A stretch of 64,000 nt of DNA from Hymenobacter psoromatis (GCF_020012125.1 NZ_JAIFAG010000001.1:4588001-4652000), one strand, 5' to 3'; shown: positions 1-8,507, numbered from the stretch's first letter. Notes: generated by a model from the sequence alone, not told the origin. Made by a program: numbers and translations.

Positions 1-134
1 CTCACTCTGACTATGTTTCTGAATTCTTCATAACGGATAAAAAACGCTTTTTCCGTTTGTTCGGCGGTTAAGGACTCCAAGGCTTGCCAGCTCTAAATGG
101 GTGAAAAAGGTGAGGTTTTATGAGGTTTTCGTCC

Positions 135-1409
135 CTAATCAGGCATTTCGTGAAACCGGGCGAACTCCTCCGCTACCCGTTGGGGCGTGAGGTTTACGTA
201 GCGCTGAAAGGATTTATAGGAGGTGTGCCCGGTCAGCTTCATCACGAACTCGGCGCTCATGCCCTTACCCAGGTTCAGGGTTACGAACGTGCGGCGGGCG
301 GTATGCACGGTCAGCTTCTCGTACTTCGGGTACGTCGTTACGTCGGCCACGCCGCCCCGGTAGCGAATGACTTCTACCGGCGAATTAATGCCCGCCAGCG
401 CGCCTAGCTCTTTGAGGAAGCGGTTCAGCACGGGGTTGGTAATCGGCTGGCTTTTCACGCTGGCCAGTCCCCCGGCCAGCAGCCGATTAACGATTGCTAG
501 GGCGGGGGCGCTCAGCGGCACGTTCACCACGGCGCGGGTTTTCTTGGCGGTCAGGCGCAGGTGGGCGGGCAGCTTATCGGTGGCGGGCCGCAGGTGCTGG
601 GGCTGGATGCTCACCAGGTCGGAATACCGTAGGCCGGTGTAGCAGGCCAGCAGAAACCAGGCGCGGGCTTTGTCGAGGCGCAAGCCGGGGGGTAGGGGTA
701 GGGCTTCGAGGGCGCGCAGCTCGGCGGCGCTCAGAGCTATCACGTCCGGCTCCCGCTTGGCCCACGTTACGCCATGCAGCGCCGGGGCCGTGGTATAGCC
801 GCGTTGGGTAGCCCACTTAATGAAGGATTTGAGCCGGAATAAATTTTTGTGGATGCTGTTATCTGCCAGCCCGGCCACGTTCAGCAAATAGGCCGTGAAG
901 CGGTCGCCCACGGCGGGCGTGAGCGTGTCAAAGTCCACGGCGTAGCCCGTGCTTTCGGCAAACTCCCGTAGGTGGCGGCCGGCGGTGGCGTGGCCTTGCG
1001 CCGTGCCACGGGTGCCGGTGTTGCGGGTGTAGCTCACCCATTCCTCAAAGCGTTGCCAGAATTGCCCGCCGGGGGTAGGGGCGGGCGGGGCCGGCTCGGC
1101 GGGCTTTTCGGGGGCGGCGGCCTCTTTGAGTTGGGCGGCCGTGGGCAAGGTGCCGGCGGCCAGGCATTCGCCGTAGGCCAGTAGCAGCCGCTGGCTTATC
1201 CCGTCGAGGGTATCGTTCAGGTGGCCGTTCAGCTCATTGCCGCGCCCACGGGTGAGCGCCCGCTGTTCGGCCTTGCCCCACTTGCCGGGGTGGATGCTCT
1301 GCCCGGTGTATACCTTTGAGCGGGTGCGCCGGTCAATGGTAAGTAGCGCGAAAATGGCCGTAGGGCGGTCTGCCCCCGGCTCTTTCAGGTGAAAGGATAC
1401 GGTAGCCAT
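135..1409 (-). CDS. Tyrosine recombinase / integrase, Bacteroidota phage-integrase type
   Basis: Site-specific DNA recombinase of a mobile element. The 424-residue protein has an N-terminal arm-binding region (first ~60 residues), a SAM-like core-binding domain (about residues 125-215) and a C-terminal catalytic domain. The catalytic set is visible: Arg in YTGLRYSDL, Lys in LTAKKTR, His/Arg in HTARRTF, His in LTGHTS and the nucleophilic Tyr in FQRYVNLT, so it looks intact. I chose the ATG at 1409 (MATVSF) because an upstream start would run through the repeat cluster at 1445-1506. No excisionase, relaxase or other mobility gene lies to its right, so the element, if one remains, probably extends left of the window. 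Family assignment is firm; the element type is unknown. Confidence 0.93.
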   Translation of the reverse strand: MATVSFHLKEPGADRPTAIFALLTIDRRTRSKVYTGQSIHPGKWGKAEQRALTRGRGNELNGHLNDTLDGISQRLLLAYGECLAAGTLPTAAQLKEAAAPEKPAEPAPPAPTPGGQFWQRFEEWVSYTRNTGTRGTAQGHATAGRHLREFAESTGYAVDFDTLTPAVGDRFTAYLLNVAGLADNSIHKNLFRLKSFIKWATQRGYTTAPALHGVTWAKREPDVIALSAAELRALEALPLPPGLRLDKARAWFLLACYTGLRYSDLVSIQPQHLRPATDKLPAHLRLTAKKTRAVVNVPLSAPALAIVNRLLAGGLASVKSQPITNPVLNRFLKELGALAGINSPVEVIRYRGGVADVTTYPKYEKLTVHTARRTFVTLNLGKGMSAEFVMKLTGHTSYKSFQRYVNLTPQRVAEEFARFHEMPD

Positions 1410-1444
1410 TGGAGTGTTTGTAGTTGCCGCCCCAAAGGTAAGGT

Positions 1445-1506
1445 GCGTACCCCGTTTGGGGTACACGTAGGGGTACACATTAGCCGATTTAAACCGTGTG
1501 TACCCC
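1445..1506. repeat. Cluster of GTGTACCCC repeats upstream of integrase
   Basis: The 9-mer GTGTACCCC or its complement occurs exactly at 1458-1466 and 1470-1478 (as GGGGTACAC, direct copies 12 bp apart) and at 1498-1506 (opposite orientation), with a one-mismatch copy at 1445-1453. They lie directly upstream of the integrase start. The arrangement resembles recombinase arm sites or an operator for autoregulation; which of these is inference. Confidence 0.6.
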
Positions 1507-1620
1507 GGTTCAACCCGATAACTATAGAACTAAAAAGCCGTTTCTAGCCTATGAGGGCCTATTTTTGCAGCGTTCTACGGTCGGCCTCAAAATGTGGGTA
1601 TCATTCCAACTGTTGCCACA

Positions 1621-1660
1621 AAAAAAGCCCCCATGCCACTTTAGCGCGGGGGCTTTTTCG
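1621..1660 (+). terminator. Intrinsic terminator-like hairpin
   Basis: AAAAAGCCCCC (1622-1632) pairs with GGGGGCTTTTT (1648-1658) around a 15-base loop. It ends in a T run on the plus strand and is nearly symmetric, so it could work on both strands. No annotated gene ends just before it on either strand, which suggests either a short RNA or an orphan terminator. Confidence 0.7.
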
Positions 1661-1879
1661 TGGCGTAATCTCCCGCCAGCTTGCGGGGCCATACCAGGCA
1701 ACTCATTCGTTAGCCAAGTTGCCTTCGAGCTGCTCGGTGGTGTGGCGCGTGGCTTTGGCAATTAAGTCAAAAAAGCGGTACAGAGGCAGACAGGCGGATA
1801 GCTTTATTTTGCGTCAGCCTGCGGGCTACCGGTCAGGCTTACGCCTTTATATTTAGCTCAGCTTTTTTACTCGCCCTTG

Positions 1880-3784
1880 ATGCTTTACCGCTACTGCTGC
1901 TGGCTGCTGTGCCTGTGCCTATTGGGTGCGGGCCGGCTAGCCAGCGCTCAAACGCCGCCGGTGCCAGCGCCAGCGCCGGCCGTCCTCCCTACCCCCCCCG
2001 ATTCGACCCAGACCCAGGCCCTGAACTCCGACACGCGCCGCCTGCGGCGGCTCGACTCACTGCGCTTGCAAAACACCAGCCGCCTGGCCCAGTTGCAGCA
2101 GGAGCTGCTGAGCCTGAAAGACGGGCAGAACCGGCCCCGCGAGCGTGAATTGCTGGCCCAGCTGCGCACGCTGCGCGGGGCCGACTCGCTGCGCCGCGAG
2201 CGCGCCCGCGCCTACATCGACTCGCTCAAGCGCTTCGCCAAGGGCTACCCGGTAGCCCCAAACGGCGATACTATCTTCTTCGTTTATACCAAATTCGGGC
2301 CGTTTCGACCTCAGGAGCGGGCCCAGCTCACAACCTCTAAAATCCTGAAGCTGGAGCAGAATGCCTTCTTCCGGCCCGACTCGCTGCGGCTGGTGCCCAG
2401 CGAGCAAACCGTGGATTTGATGTATGGTGAGCAAGTGCTGCAAAGCATCAGCGACAACGACGCGCTGTGGGAAAATCTGCGCCAGGATTCGCTGGCCCAG
2501 CGGCACCGCCGCCAGATAATCCGCGCCGTGACGACTTACCAGAACACGCACAGCCTCCAGACTTATCTGCGCGAGGCGGGCCTTACGCTGCTCGTACTGC
2601 TGGTCTTTTACTTTCTGCTCAGGTACGTCAACAAGCTTTTTGGCTGGCTGCGCCAGCAGCTGGAGGCCCGGCATGATACCTGGTTTACGGGCCTGAAGCT
2701 GGGCAATTACGAGCTTTTCAACGAGCGCCGCCAACTCAAAGCTGCCCTTTTTGTGCTCACGCTGCTGCGCGTCATCGTCATTCTACTGAGCGTGTACCTG
2801 GTGCTGCCCATCGTATTCAGCATCTTTCCCGGCACGCAGGGAATCGCCGATACGCTGGTGGGCTATGTGCTCGACCCGGTGCGGCATATCCTGCAAGCCA
2901 TCTGGAATTATCTACCTAAATTGTTCACCATCATTGTTATCGTGGTGGTGTTTCGGTACGTGCTCAAGTTTTTGCACAGTATTAAAGAAGAAATTCGGCT
3001 CGGCAATCTCACGCTGGAGGGCTTCTATCCCGAATGGGCCAACCCAACCTACCAAATTGTGCGGGTGCTGGTGTTTGCCTTCGCGCTCATCGTGATTTTT
3101 CCGTATTTGCCGGGTTCCGACTCGCCGGTTTTTCAGGGGGTTTCGGTGTTTTTGGGCTTTTTGTTCACGTTTGGCTCGTCGGGCTCGCTCTCCAACGTGG
3201 TGGCTGGGCTGGTACTCACCTATATGCGAGCTTTCAAAATCGGCGACCGGGTGAAAATCGGTGACGTGACGGGCGACATTGTGGAGAAAACCTTGCTCGT
3301 GACGCGGGTGCGTACCATTAAGAATGAGGAAATTACGATTCCTAATTCGTCGGTGATGGGTAGCTACACCACCAATTACAGCACGGCCGCGCCTACCCTG
3401 GGGCTGATTATGCACACTACCGTCACCATCGGCTACGACGTGCCCTGGAAGCAGGTGCACGCGCTGCTGCTGGCTGCCGCCGCCGCCGTGCCCGAGGTGC
3501 TGCCCGACCCCGCGCCCTTCGTGCTGCAAACTGGCTTGGATGATTTTTACGTTAGCTACCAGCTCAACGTCTACACCCGCGCGGCGGATAAGCAGGCGGG
3601 CCTCTACTCGCAGCTGCACCAAAATATTCAGGACCAGTTCAATGAATCTGGCGTCGAAATTCTCTCGCCCCACTACCGCGCCGCCCGCGACGGCAACCAG
3701 ATAGCCGTGCCGCCGCAGTACCTGCCGAAAGGCTACGCGGCCCCGAGCTTTCGGGTCGAAAGACCGGAGCCGCCCGCGTCCTGA
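1880..3784 (+). CDS. MscS-family mechanosensitive ion channel
   Basis: Inner-membrane channel that opens under membrane tension and protects against osmotic downshock. The 634-residue protein has a signal peptide (first ~24 residues), a charged coiled-coil-like periplasmic segment (about 45-110), then several membrane helices from about residue 230. The diagnostic pore helix and beta domain follow: GFLFTFGSSGSLSNVVAGLV, then FKIGDRVKIGDVTGDIVEK and ITIPNSSVM. It is longer than E. coli MscS because of the N-terminal periplasmic and extra membrane part, like MscK/YbdG-type relatives. I start at ATG 1880; a TTG one codon earlier is less likely. It stands alone, with a 410 bp spacer downstream. 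Confidence 0.93.
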   Translation: MLYRYCCWLLCLCLLGAGRLASAQTPPVPAPAPAVLPTPPDSTQTQALNSDTRRLRRLDSLRLQNTSRLAQLQQELLSLKDGQNRPRERELLAQLRTLRGADSLRRERARAYIDSLKRFAKGYPVAPNGDTIFFVYTKFGPFRPQERAQLTTSKILKLEQNAFFRPDSLRLVPSEQTVDLMYGEQVLQSISDNDALWENLRQDSLAQRHRRQIIRAVTTYQNTHSLQTYLREAGLTLLVLLVFYFLLRYVNKLFGWLRQQLEARHDTWFTGLKLGNYELFNERRQLKAALFVLTLLRVIVILLSVYLVLPIVFSIFPGTQGIADTLVGYVLDPVRHILQAIWNYLPKLFTIIVIVVVFRYVLKFLHSIKEEIRLGNLTLEGFYPEWANPTYQIVRVLVFAFALIVIFPYLPGSDSPVFQGVSVFLGFLFTFGSSGSLSNVVAGLVLTYMRAFKIGDRVKIGDVTGDIVEKTLLVTRVRTIKNEEITIPNSSVMGSYTTNYSTAAPTLGLIMHTTVTIGYDVPWKQVHALLLAAAAAVPEVLPDPAPFVLQTGLDDFYVSYQLNVYTRAADKQAGLYSQLHQNIQDQFNESGVEILSPHYRAARDGNQIAVPPQYLPKGYAAPSFRVERPEPPAS

Positions 3785-4194
3785 GCGATTAGCTGGTAGC
3801 GGATATTCTCCGCGCTGATTCATAGACTTTACGCCCGCTTAGTTGTCATGGCGAGCCCGGAAAAAATAAGCTAGTATGGAAAAATACTTATTCAATCCGA
3901 ACTGTGGGTAAGCTCGTGGCCGTGAGCACTAGTATGGCGATTAGCTGACACCCGCGCCTCGCACGAGAAGTGGTCGGCCATGCAAACTAAAGTACCGCCT
4001 CTAAGACGCTACTACTGAGCCGATGGTCTGGCTCAACTTCCAACCCTCAACCCTACCCGCCCGGCGCGTTTTGTGTTGGAAAAGCCAGGATTCGTATACC
4101 GGCGGGCCGGGGCGCGGGCCAGACCTTTGCCGGCAGTGTAGGCTACCGGCCGCGTCACTATTTTCCCCATCCCTACCCCCTTCTCCATTAAGGT
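3785..4194. other. Intergenic region upstream of aldo/keto reductase
   Basis: No gene seen. It contains a fragment TGTCATGGCGAGC (about 3847-3859) shared with the longer palindromic element at 8393-8489, short duplications (GCGATTAGCTG at about 3785 and 3935; CTAGTATGG at about 3872 and 3931), and a GACCTTTG -7-like box at 4122-4129 that probably serves the next gene. Confidence 0.5.
4122..4129 (+). promoter_or_regulatory. Bacteroidota-type -7 box (GACCTTTG)
   Basis: Matches the TAnnTTTG -7 consensus of the Bacteroidota primary sigma factor except for the first base. It lies about 65 bases before the aldo/keto reductase start. The same GACCTTTG octamer precedes the genes starting at 34201, 42321 and 44176. 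Confidence 0.45.
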
Positions 4195-5247
4195 ATGAGC
4201 CTCTCTGATTTTCGCACCTTGGGCCGCTCCGGCCTGGTAGTTAGCCCGCTGGCGCTGGGCACCATGACGTTTGGCACCCCGCGCTGGGGCTCGGCCGACG
4301 ACGTATCGCGCGCCGTATTCGACGCCTACGTGGAGGCCGGAGGCAATTTTGTGGACACCGCCGACGTGTACGCCGGGGGCCGCAGCGAGGAGCTGGTGGG
4401 CCAGTACGTGGCCGAGCGCGGCCTGCGCGACCAGCTGGTGCTGGCCACTAAGTTTGGCTTCGGGGCGCAGGCTGGCAACCCACACGCCAGCGGCAATGGC
4501 CGCAAGCATATCTACCAAGCCCTGGAAGGCTCCTTGCGCCGGCTCAAAACCGACTACGTGGACCTGTACTGGCTGCACGTCTGGGACACGGTGACGCCCG
4601 TGGAGGAGGTGCTGCAAACGCTGGGCGACCTCGTGCGGGCCGGCAAAATCCGCTACTTCGGCTTTTCCGACATGCCGGCCTGGTTTGCTACCCAGGCCGC
4701 TACGCTGGCCGCTGCGCACGCCGTGCCGGGGCCCATTGCCATGCAGCTGGAATACTCGCTGGTGGCGCGCCGCATCGAGGGTGAGCACATACCCGCTGCC
4801 CGCCATTTGGGCCTGGGCCTCACGCCCTGGAGCCCGCTGGCAGCCGGCTTTTTGGCCGGCAAGTACGAGCGCCCCGCCGGTGGCGGCAAGCCCGGCGGCG
4901 AAGGTCGGCTCAGCGGCCCCAACCCGTTTGGCGACATGAAATTCACGGAGCGCAACTGGCGGGTGCTCAACGCCCTGCGGCCGGTAGCGGCCGCGCTGGG
5001 CTGTTCGCCGGCGCAGGCGGCCCTGGCCTGGGTAGCGGCGCAGCCGGGCGTCACGGCCCCCATCATCGGGGCCAGCAATGTGGCGCAGCTGCACGCCAAC
5101 TTCGCCGCGCTCGATGTGCGCTTCAGCTCCGAGCAGCTGCATACGCTCGACGAGGTCAGCATTGAAGACCCCTTTTATGACCGCATGTGGACGCTGATGA
5201 AGGGCGCGGTATTTGGCAAAAACGCCGTGCAGGGCTGGCAGGCTTAG
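4195..5247 (+). CDS. Aldo/keto reductase
   Basis: NADPH-dependent oxidoreductase reducing carbonyl compounds; substrate not predictable. The 350-residue protein begins with the typical GRSGLVVSPLALGTMTFG strand and carries the catalytic tetrad: Asp in FVDTADVY, Tyr four residues on, Lys in LATKFGFG and His in YWLHVWD. The C-terminal IIGAS cofactor-binding segment is present. Full length for the YajO/Tas-like class. ATG 4195 immediately precedes the conserved N-terminal strand. It appears monocistronic, with a short inverted repeat (GGGACTT 5253-5259, AAGTCCC 5281-5287) behind it separating it from the convergent gene. Confidence 0.93.
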   Translation: MSLSDFRTLGRSGLVVSPLALGTMTFGTPRWGSADDVSRAVFDAYVEAGGNFVDTADVYAGGRSEELVGQYVAERGLRDQLVLATKFGFGAQAGNPHASGNGRKHIYQALEGSLRRLKTDYVDLYWLHVWDTVTPVEEVLQTLGDLVRAGKIRYFGFSDMPAWFATQAATLAAAHAVPGPIAMQLEYSLVARRIEGEHIPAARHLGLGLTPWSPLAAGFLAGKYERPAGGGKPGGEGRLSGPNPFGDMKFTERNWRVLNALRPVAAALGCSPAQAALAWVAAQPGVTAPIIGASNVAQLHANFAALDVRFSSEQLHTLDEVSIEDPFYDRMWTLMKGAVFGKNAVQGWQA

Positions 5248-5294
5248 GAGTCGGGACTTGGAGCTGGGTTTTCACACTCTAAGTCCCTACCCCC

Positions 5295-5777
5295 CTACTG
5301 CCCGCGGATTCGGTTGAAGAGGTTGATTTTGCGCTTTATCAGCACGTAGCGAATGGAGAAAGCCGTGGGGAAGTGGGCGTAGTCGTCGCCGTCAAACTCC
5401 AGGCTGGGCTTGAAGTCGAAGCTGAGGGCGAGGGGTAGGAAGGCCACTTTGTACTCGACGCCCACGATGCCATCGAGGCCGCGGAAGCTGCCCGTTTCCT
5501 TTTGGTGGCCCAGGTGGCCGCCCGCCCCCACGTAATAGTTGAGGCTCGGCCCCAGAATGCCGAAGTGATATTCGCCCAGCACCGTGCCGCTGTATGCGCG
5601 CTCGCCCAGCCCGGCAATGCCCTCAATGGTGACGCACCGGGCCACTAGCTGCTGCACCGTGAGGCCATAGCTGCCGCCGCCCAGGCGCACGCCAGCGGCC
5701 GTGATATACTTCTGGGCAGCAGCGGGCCGGGCCAGCCCCAGCAGGCTCAGGCCCACCAGCAAAAAACGGTTTGGCAT
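5295..5777 (-). CDS. Small outer-membrane beta-barrel-like protein
   Basis: A 160-residue secreted protein not recognised by name. A clear signal peptide (MPNRFLLVGLSLLGL, cleavage after AAA-QK at about residue 21) is followed by alternating polar/hydrophobic strands rich in Gly and aromatic residues, as in small Bacteroidota porin-like barrels. The start ATG at 5777 is chosen because the signal peptide begins there. It is convergent with the aldo/keto reductase. Function unknown; outer-membrane location is inferred from strand pattern only. Confidence 0.75.
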   Translation of the reverse strand: MPNRFLLVGLSLLGLARPAAAQKYITAAGVRLGGGSYGLTVQQLVARCVTIEGIAGLGERAYSGTVLGEYHFGILGPSLNYYVGAGGHLGHQKETGSFRGLDGIVGVEYKVAFLPLALSFDFKPSLEFDGDDYAHFPTAFSIRYVLIKRKINLFNRIRGQ

Positions 5778-5954
5778 ACGTAAAAGAGAGGCAAAGCCCC
5801 CGCCAAACGCCCCCACGGGGCCACTGGTATGCGCGCCGGGTCAAAAAGAGTATGTGCAAAATTCCGGCTTTTACAGCCTTTTGTCCGGCGCTAACGTCTG
5901 TTAGCCGGAACTTTGTCCGTAGATTCTCTTTCTCCCCCTACTCCCTACCCCTCC

Positions 5955-6902
5955 GTGTACCTGCACCACGTGGCCGCCTACTTGCCGGCAGCCGTCGTTA
6001 CGAACGAACATTTTACCCGGCTCAACGGCCTGGCTTCGGACTGGATTATTGAGCGTACTGGCATTCGGGAGCGCCGCAAGGCGGCTACCGATGAAAATGC
6101 CAACACCATGGCCATCGCCGCTACCCAGGCCCTGCTGGCCGCGCTGCCCACCTTCGACCCCGCCAGCATCGACCTTATCGTGGCCGGCACCTACACGCCC
6201 CACGATACCATCTACACGGCCGCCCACGCCGTGCAGCGAATGCTGAATATCAACGAGATACCGGTGGTAACTATTTCCTCGGCCTGCTCGTCGCTGCTCA
6301 ATGCCGTCGAAATCGTGGAGGGCTACTTTGCCATCGGCAAGGCCAGCCGGGCACTGGTAGTAGTGAGTGAGCACAACACGGCGTATAATAATGAGGAAGA
6401 CACAATGGCCGGCCACCTTTGGGGCGATGGCGCGGCGGCGCTGCTCTTCACCAAGGAGCCCCTCGACCCCGCCGACCTGCGCGTGGTGCAGGTGCTGACC
6501 GGCGGCGCGGCCCCAATGGGTAAAGCCGACGAAGCCGTAACGCTCAAGCCCATTGATAAGGGCATCGTCATGCCCTTCGGCCGCGACGTGTTTCAGCAGG
6601 CCTGCACCTACATGGCCCGCATCACGCAGCAGCTGCTGGATGATAACAGCTTGCCGATAAGTGAGTTGAGCTACCTTATTCCGCACCAGGCCAACCTGCG
6701 CATCTCGGCCAACGTGGTGAAGCAATTGGGCCTCGACCCGGCCCGTGCCGTCAACAACATCGACCGCCTGGGCAACACTGGCTGCGCGGGCGCGGCTATC
6801 GGCCTGGCCGAAATCTGGCCCGCCATCAAGGCCGGCGATAAGCTCATTATCACCGTGTTTGGCGGCGGCTACTCCTACGGAGCCATGCTATTGGAAAAAT
6901 AA
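5955..6902 (+). CDS. 3-oxoacyl-ACP synthase III (FabH-like)
   Basis: Condensing enzyme of the thiolase fold that joins an acyl-CoA starter with malonyl-ACP. Catalytic Cys in ISSACSSLLN, His in IPHQANLRIS and Asn in NTGCAGAAI are all present. Start choice: GTG 5955 (VYLHHVAAYLP) lies right at the conserved first strand, whereas the TTG at 5913 overlaps a -7-like GAACTTTG (5908-5915), so the transcript probably begins downstream of 5913. It is not in a fatty-acid gene cluster, so it may make a specialised acyl chain rather than serve bulk synthesis; that is inference. ArfB follows after about 77 bases. Confidence 0.9.
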   Translation: MYLHHVAAYLPAAVVTNEHFTRLNGLASDWIIERTGIRERRKAATDENANTMAIAATQALLAALPTFDPASIDLIVAGTYTPHDTIYTAAHAVQRMLNINEIPVVTISSACSSLLNAVEIVEGYFAIGKASRALVVVSEHNTAYNNEEDTMAGHLWGDGAAALLFTKEPLDPADLRVVQVLTGGAAPMGKADEAVTLKPIDKGIVMPFGRDVFQQACTYMARITQQLLDDNSLPISELSYLIPHQANLRISANVVKQLGLDPARAVNNIDRLGNTGCAGAAIGLAEIWPAIKAGDKLIITVFGGGYSYGAMLLEK

Positions 6903-6916
6903 TTAATAAGGAGCGG

Positions 6917-6955
6917 TGAACAAGGAGCAAGTAGGGCGAAATTGCTCCTTGCTCA
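6917..6955. repeat. Imperfect inverted repeat between KAS III gene and arfB
   Basis: TGAACAAGGAGCAA (6917-6930) and TTGCTCCTTGCTCA (6942-6955) pair with one mismatch. It is one of the AT-richer hairpin spacers that recur in this window (see 36781, 54754, 57809 and 58519). Confidence 0.55.
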
Positions 6956-6979
6956 TTTATTCATTGGTAACTGAAATTT

Positions 6980-7384
6980 ATGCTGCCGCCCGCCGCTGCT
7001 TTTTTGCCCGAAATCACGTTTCAGACCAGCCGGGCCAGCGGGCCGGGCGGGCAAAATGTGAACAAAGTGGAAAGCCGCGTGGAGCTGCGCTGGCAGCTGC
7101 CAGCCTCGCAAGTGCTGACGGAGGCGCAAAAAGTCCTCATCCTCGAAAAACTGGCTTCCCAGCTCACCACCGAGGGCTACCTGCTGCTCGTGGCCCAGGA
7201 CGACCGCAGCCAGCTGCGCAACAAGGAAATCGTGCTCGCCCGCTTTCACCAATTACTGGAAAAGAGCCTGCGCCGGCCTAAGCCTCGCCGCGCTACCCGC
7301 CCCAGCGCCGGAGCCGTGCGCAAGCGCCTGGAAGGCAAAAAAATTCAAGCAGAGAAAAAAGCGCGTCGCCGCCCCCCCGAATAA
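6980..7384 (+). CDS. arfB: Aminoacyl-tRNA hydrolase ArfB (ribosome rescue)
   Basis: Releases stalled ribosomes on mRNAs without a stop codon by hydrolysing peptidyl-tRNA. The 134-residue protein carries the GGQ catalytic motif in SGPGGQNVNKVESRVELRW (about residues 19-37). It lacks release-factor domain 2 and ends in a basic tail (KPRR, RKRLEGKKI, KKARRRPP) that in ArfB inserts into the empty mRNA channel. Length matches the family. The start ATG 6980 directly precedes the domain. It may be co-transcribed with the KAS III-like gene. Followed by a strong hairpin at 7407-7456. Confidence 0.94.
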   Translation: MLPPAAAFLPEITFQTSRASGPGGQNVNKVESRVELRWQLPASQVLTEAQKVLILEKLASQLTTEGYLLLVAQDDRSQLRNKEIVLARFHQLLEKSLRRPKPRRATRPSAGAVRKRLEGKKIQAEKKARRRPPE

Positions 7385-7706
7385 ACCCGTGCGCAGAAGC
7401 CCCTCTCAACGCCACGCGGCCCATGCTGCAAGGGCAGTATGGGCCGCGTGGCGTTGGGGAAACAAGGGTAGCCGGCTAAAACACGGAAGCGCTGCTTGCG
7501 GAGGCAAGCCGCGCCAAGGGCAATTAGAAGCGGGGGTAGCAAGCGTTCATAGCTAGAAAGGCAGTAGGCAGGGCGGGCGGGAAGACTACCGTTAAGTTTT
7601 CTTGTTTCTCCGGCACAAATGACCACTAAAGCCGCGACATTTTTCAGCGTAGAAACACGCGATTTTTATCCCGCGTATTTCTACCTGGTTTGGGGGCGGC
7701 GGAGCA
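7385..7706. other. Intergenic region between arfB and response regulator
   Basis: This 322 bp between convergent genes holds the hairpin at 7407-7456; the remainder shows nothing I can name. Short reading frames here have no gene-like composition. Confidence 0.5.
7407..7456. terminator. 18-bp perfect hairpin after arfB
   Basis: CAACGCCACGCGGCCCAT (7407-7424) is fully complementary to 7439-7456, and the loop can extend pairing (CTGC/GCAG). There is no T run, so it is probably a transcript-end or RNA-stabilising stem between the convergent arfB and response-regulator genes. Confidence 0.6.
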
Positions 7707-8366
7707 CTAACCATCGAGCAGGCCGTGGCGGGCCGCGTACACAACCAGGCCGGCCGCGTTGGGCGCGCCGGTTTTTTCGAGCAGCTTCTGGCGGTGGCCC
7801 TCCACCGTGCGGCGGCTGATGAAAAGCTGGTCGGCGATTTCGGCTGCCGTGCAGCCCTGGCAAATGAGCCGCAGCACTTCGTGCTCGCGCGTGGAAAGCG
7901 GCACCGCTTCGGACTGGCCGGGGGGGGTAGGGGCGCGCTCGGAGTGCTGCACGCCCCGGATAAGGGCCCGCGAGATGCGCGGCGTGAAGCAGTAGCCCGT
8001 GGCCAGCACCTCCTCGATGGTGTGGCGCAGCTGCTCTTGGTCCACGTCTTTGGGCAGGTAGCTGCGCGCGCCCAGCTTCATCATTTGGGTAATGTACTTA
8101 TCGGCCGAAAACATGGACAGCACGATAATGCGCAGCTCGGGAAACTCCCGCAGCAGCTGGCGGGCGGCCTCCGCGCCGTCTACGTTGGGCATTTGCAGGT
8201 CGAGCAGCAGCACATCGGGCACCCGCTGGCGGCAAAGCGCCAGCAGCTCGGGCAGCTCGGCAGCCTCCACTACCTCCTCCACAAAGGGCAGCGCCTGCAA
8301 GATGTAGCGCATTCCCTGCCGAAAAAGCTGGTGGTCATCAAGTAAGGCAATCTGGATGGGGAGCAT
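7707..8366 (-). CDS. NarL/FixJ-type response regulator
   Basis: DNA-binding regulator of a two-component pair. A receiver domain occupies about residues 1-120: acidic pair in IALLDDHQLF, phosphoacceptor Asp in DVLLLDLQMPNVDG, Lys in YLPKDVD. A LuxR-type helix-turn-helix follows (LSTREHEVLRLICQG, then ISRRTVEGHRQKLLEKTGA). I start at ATG 8366 (MLPIQIALLDD); the in-frame ATG at 8396 lies inside the palindromic element 8393-8489 and adds a non-conserved leader. The partner kinase gene lies immediately upstream on the same strand. Confidence 0.92.
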   Translation of the reverse strand: MLPIQIALLDDHQLFRQGMRYILQALPFVEEVVEAAELPELLALCRQRVPDVLLLDLQMPNVDGAEAARQLLREFPELRIIVLSMFSADKYITQMMKLGARSYLPKDVDQEQLRHTIEEVLATGYCFTPRISRALIRGVQHSERAPTPPGQSEAVPLSTREHEVLRLICQGCTAAEIADQLFISRRTVEGHRQKLLEKTGAPNAAGLVVYAARHGLLDG

Positions 8367-8392
8367 GGGAGTAGGGGGGTAGGGGGCGTTTG

Positions 8393-8489
8393 TCATGGCG
8401 AGCGAAGCGCGTTAATCACCTCAGAACGACACCCGCGCCGGTCGTTCATTTATCGTTTTGGGGCGATTGCCGCGCTGTGCTCGCCATGA
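8393..8489. repeat. Degenerate palindromic intergenic element
   Basis: The ends TCATGGCGAGC (8393-8403) and GCTCGCCATGA (8479-8489) are perfect inverted copies, with a second inner pair GAACGAC (8424-8430) / GTCGTTC (8441-8447). Its outer sequence resembles the perfect element at 39041-39129 (CATTGCGAGTAAAGCGAAGC). Probably a REP/MITE-like repeat family member. Confidence 0.6.
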
Positions 8490-8507
8490 TGAAAGCCCCC
8501 TACTCCC

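Larger units (their letters stand above)
1410..1879. other. Intergenic region between integrase and mscS
   Basis: No gene is supported here. The stretch holds the GTGTACCCC repeats, a -7-like TATTTTTG at 1560-1567 on the plus strand, and a strong terminator-like hairpin at 1621-1660. The bases around 1600-1619 read like the 3-prime arm of a degenerate tRNA ending TTGCCA, a common type of integration site, but no cloverleaf can be folded. Confidence 0.5.

Noticed and set aside
2912..3823. A long open frame opposite the MscS pore region
   Set aside because: Unusual His/Arg-rich composition from reading a conserved gene backwards; no support.
4033..5142. A 369-codon open frame antisense to the aldo/keto reductase
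   Set aside because: It is a high-GC shadow frame with low-complexity Arg/Gly/Ala-rich content; the other strand encodes a complete, motif-bearing enzyme.
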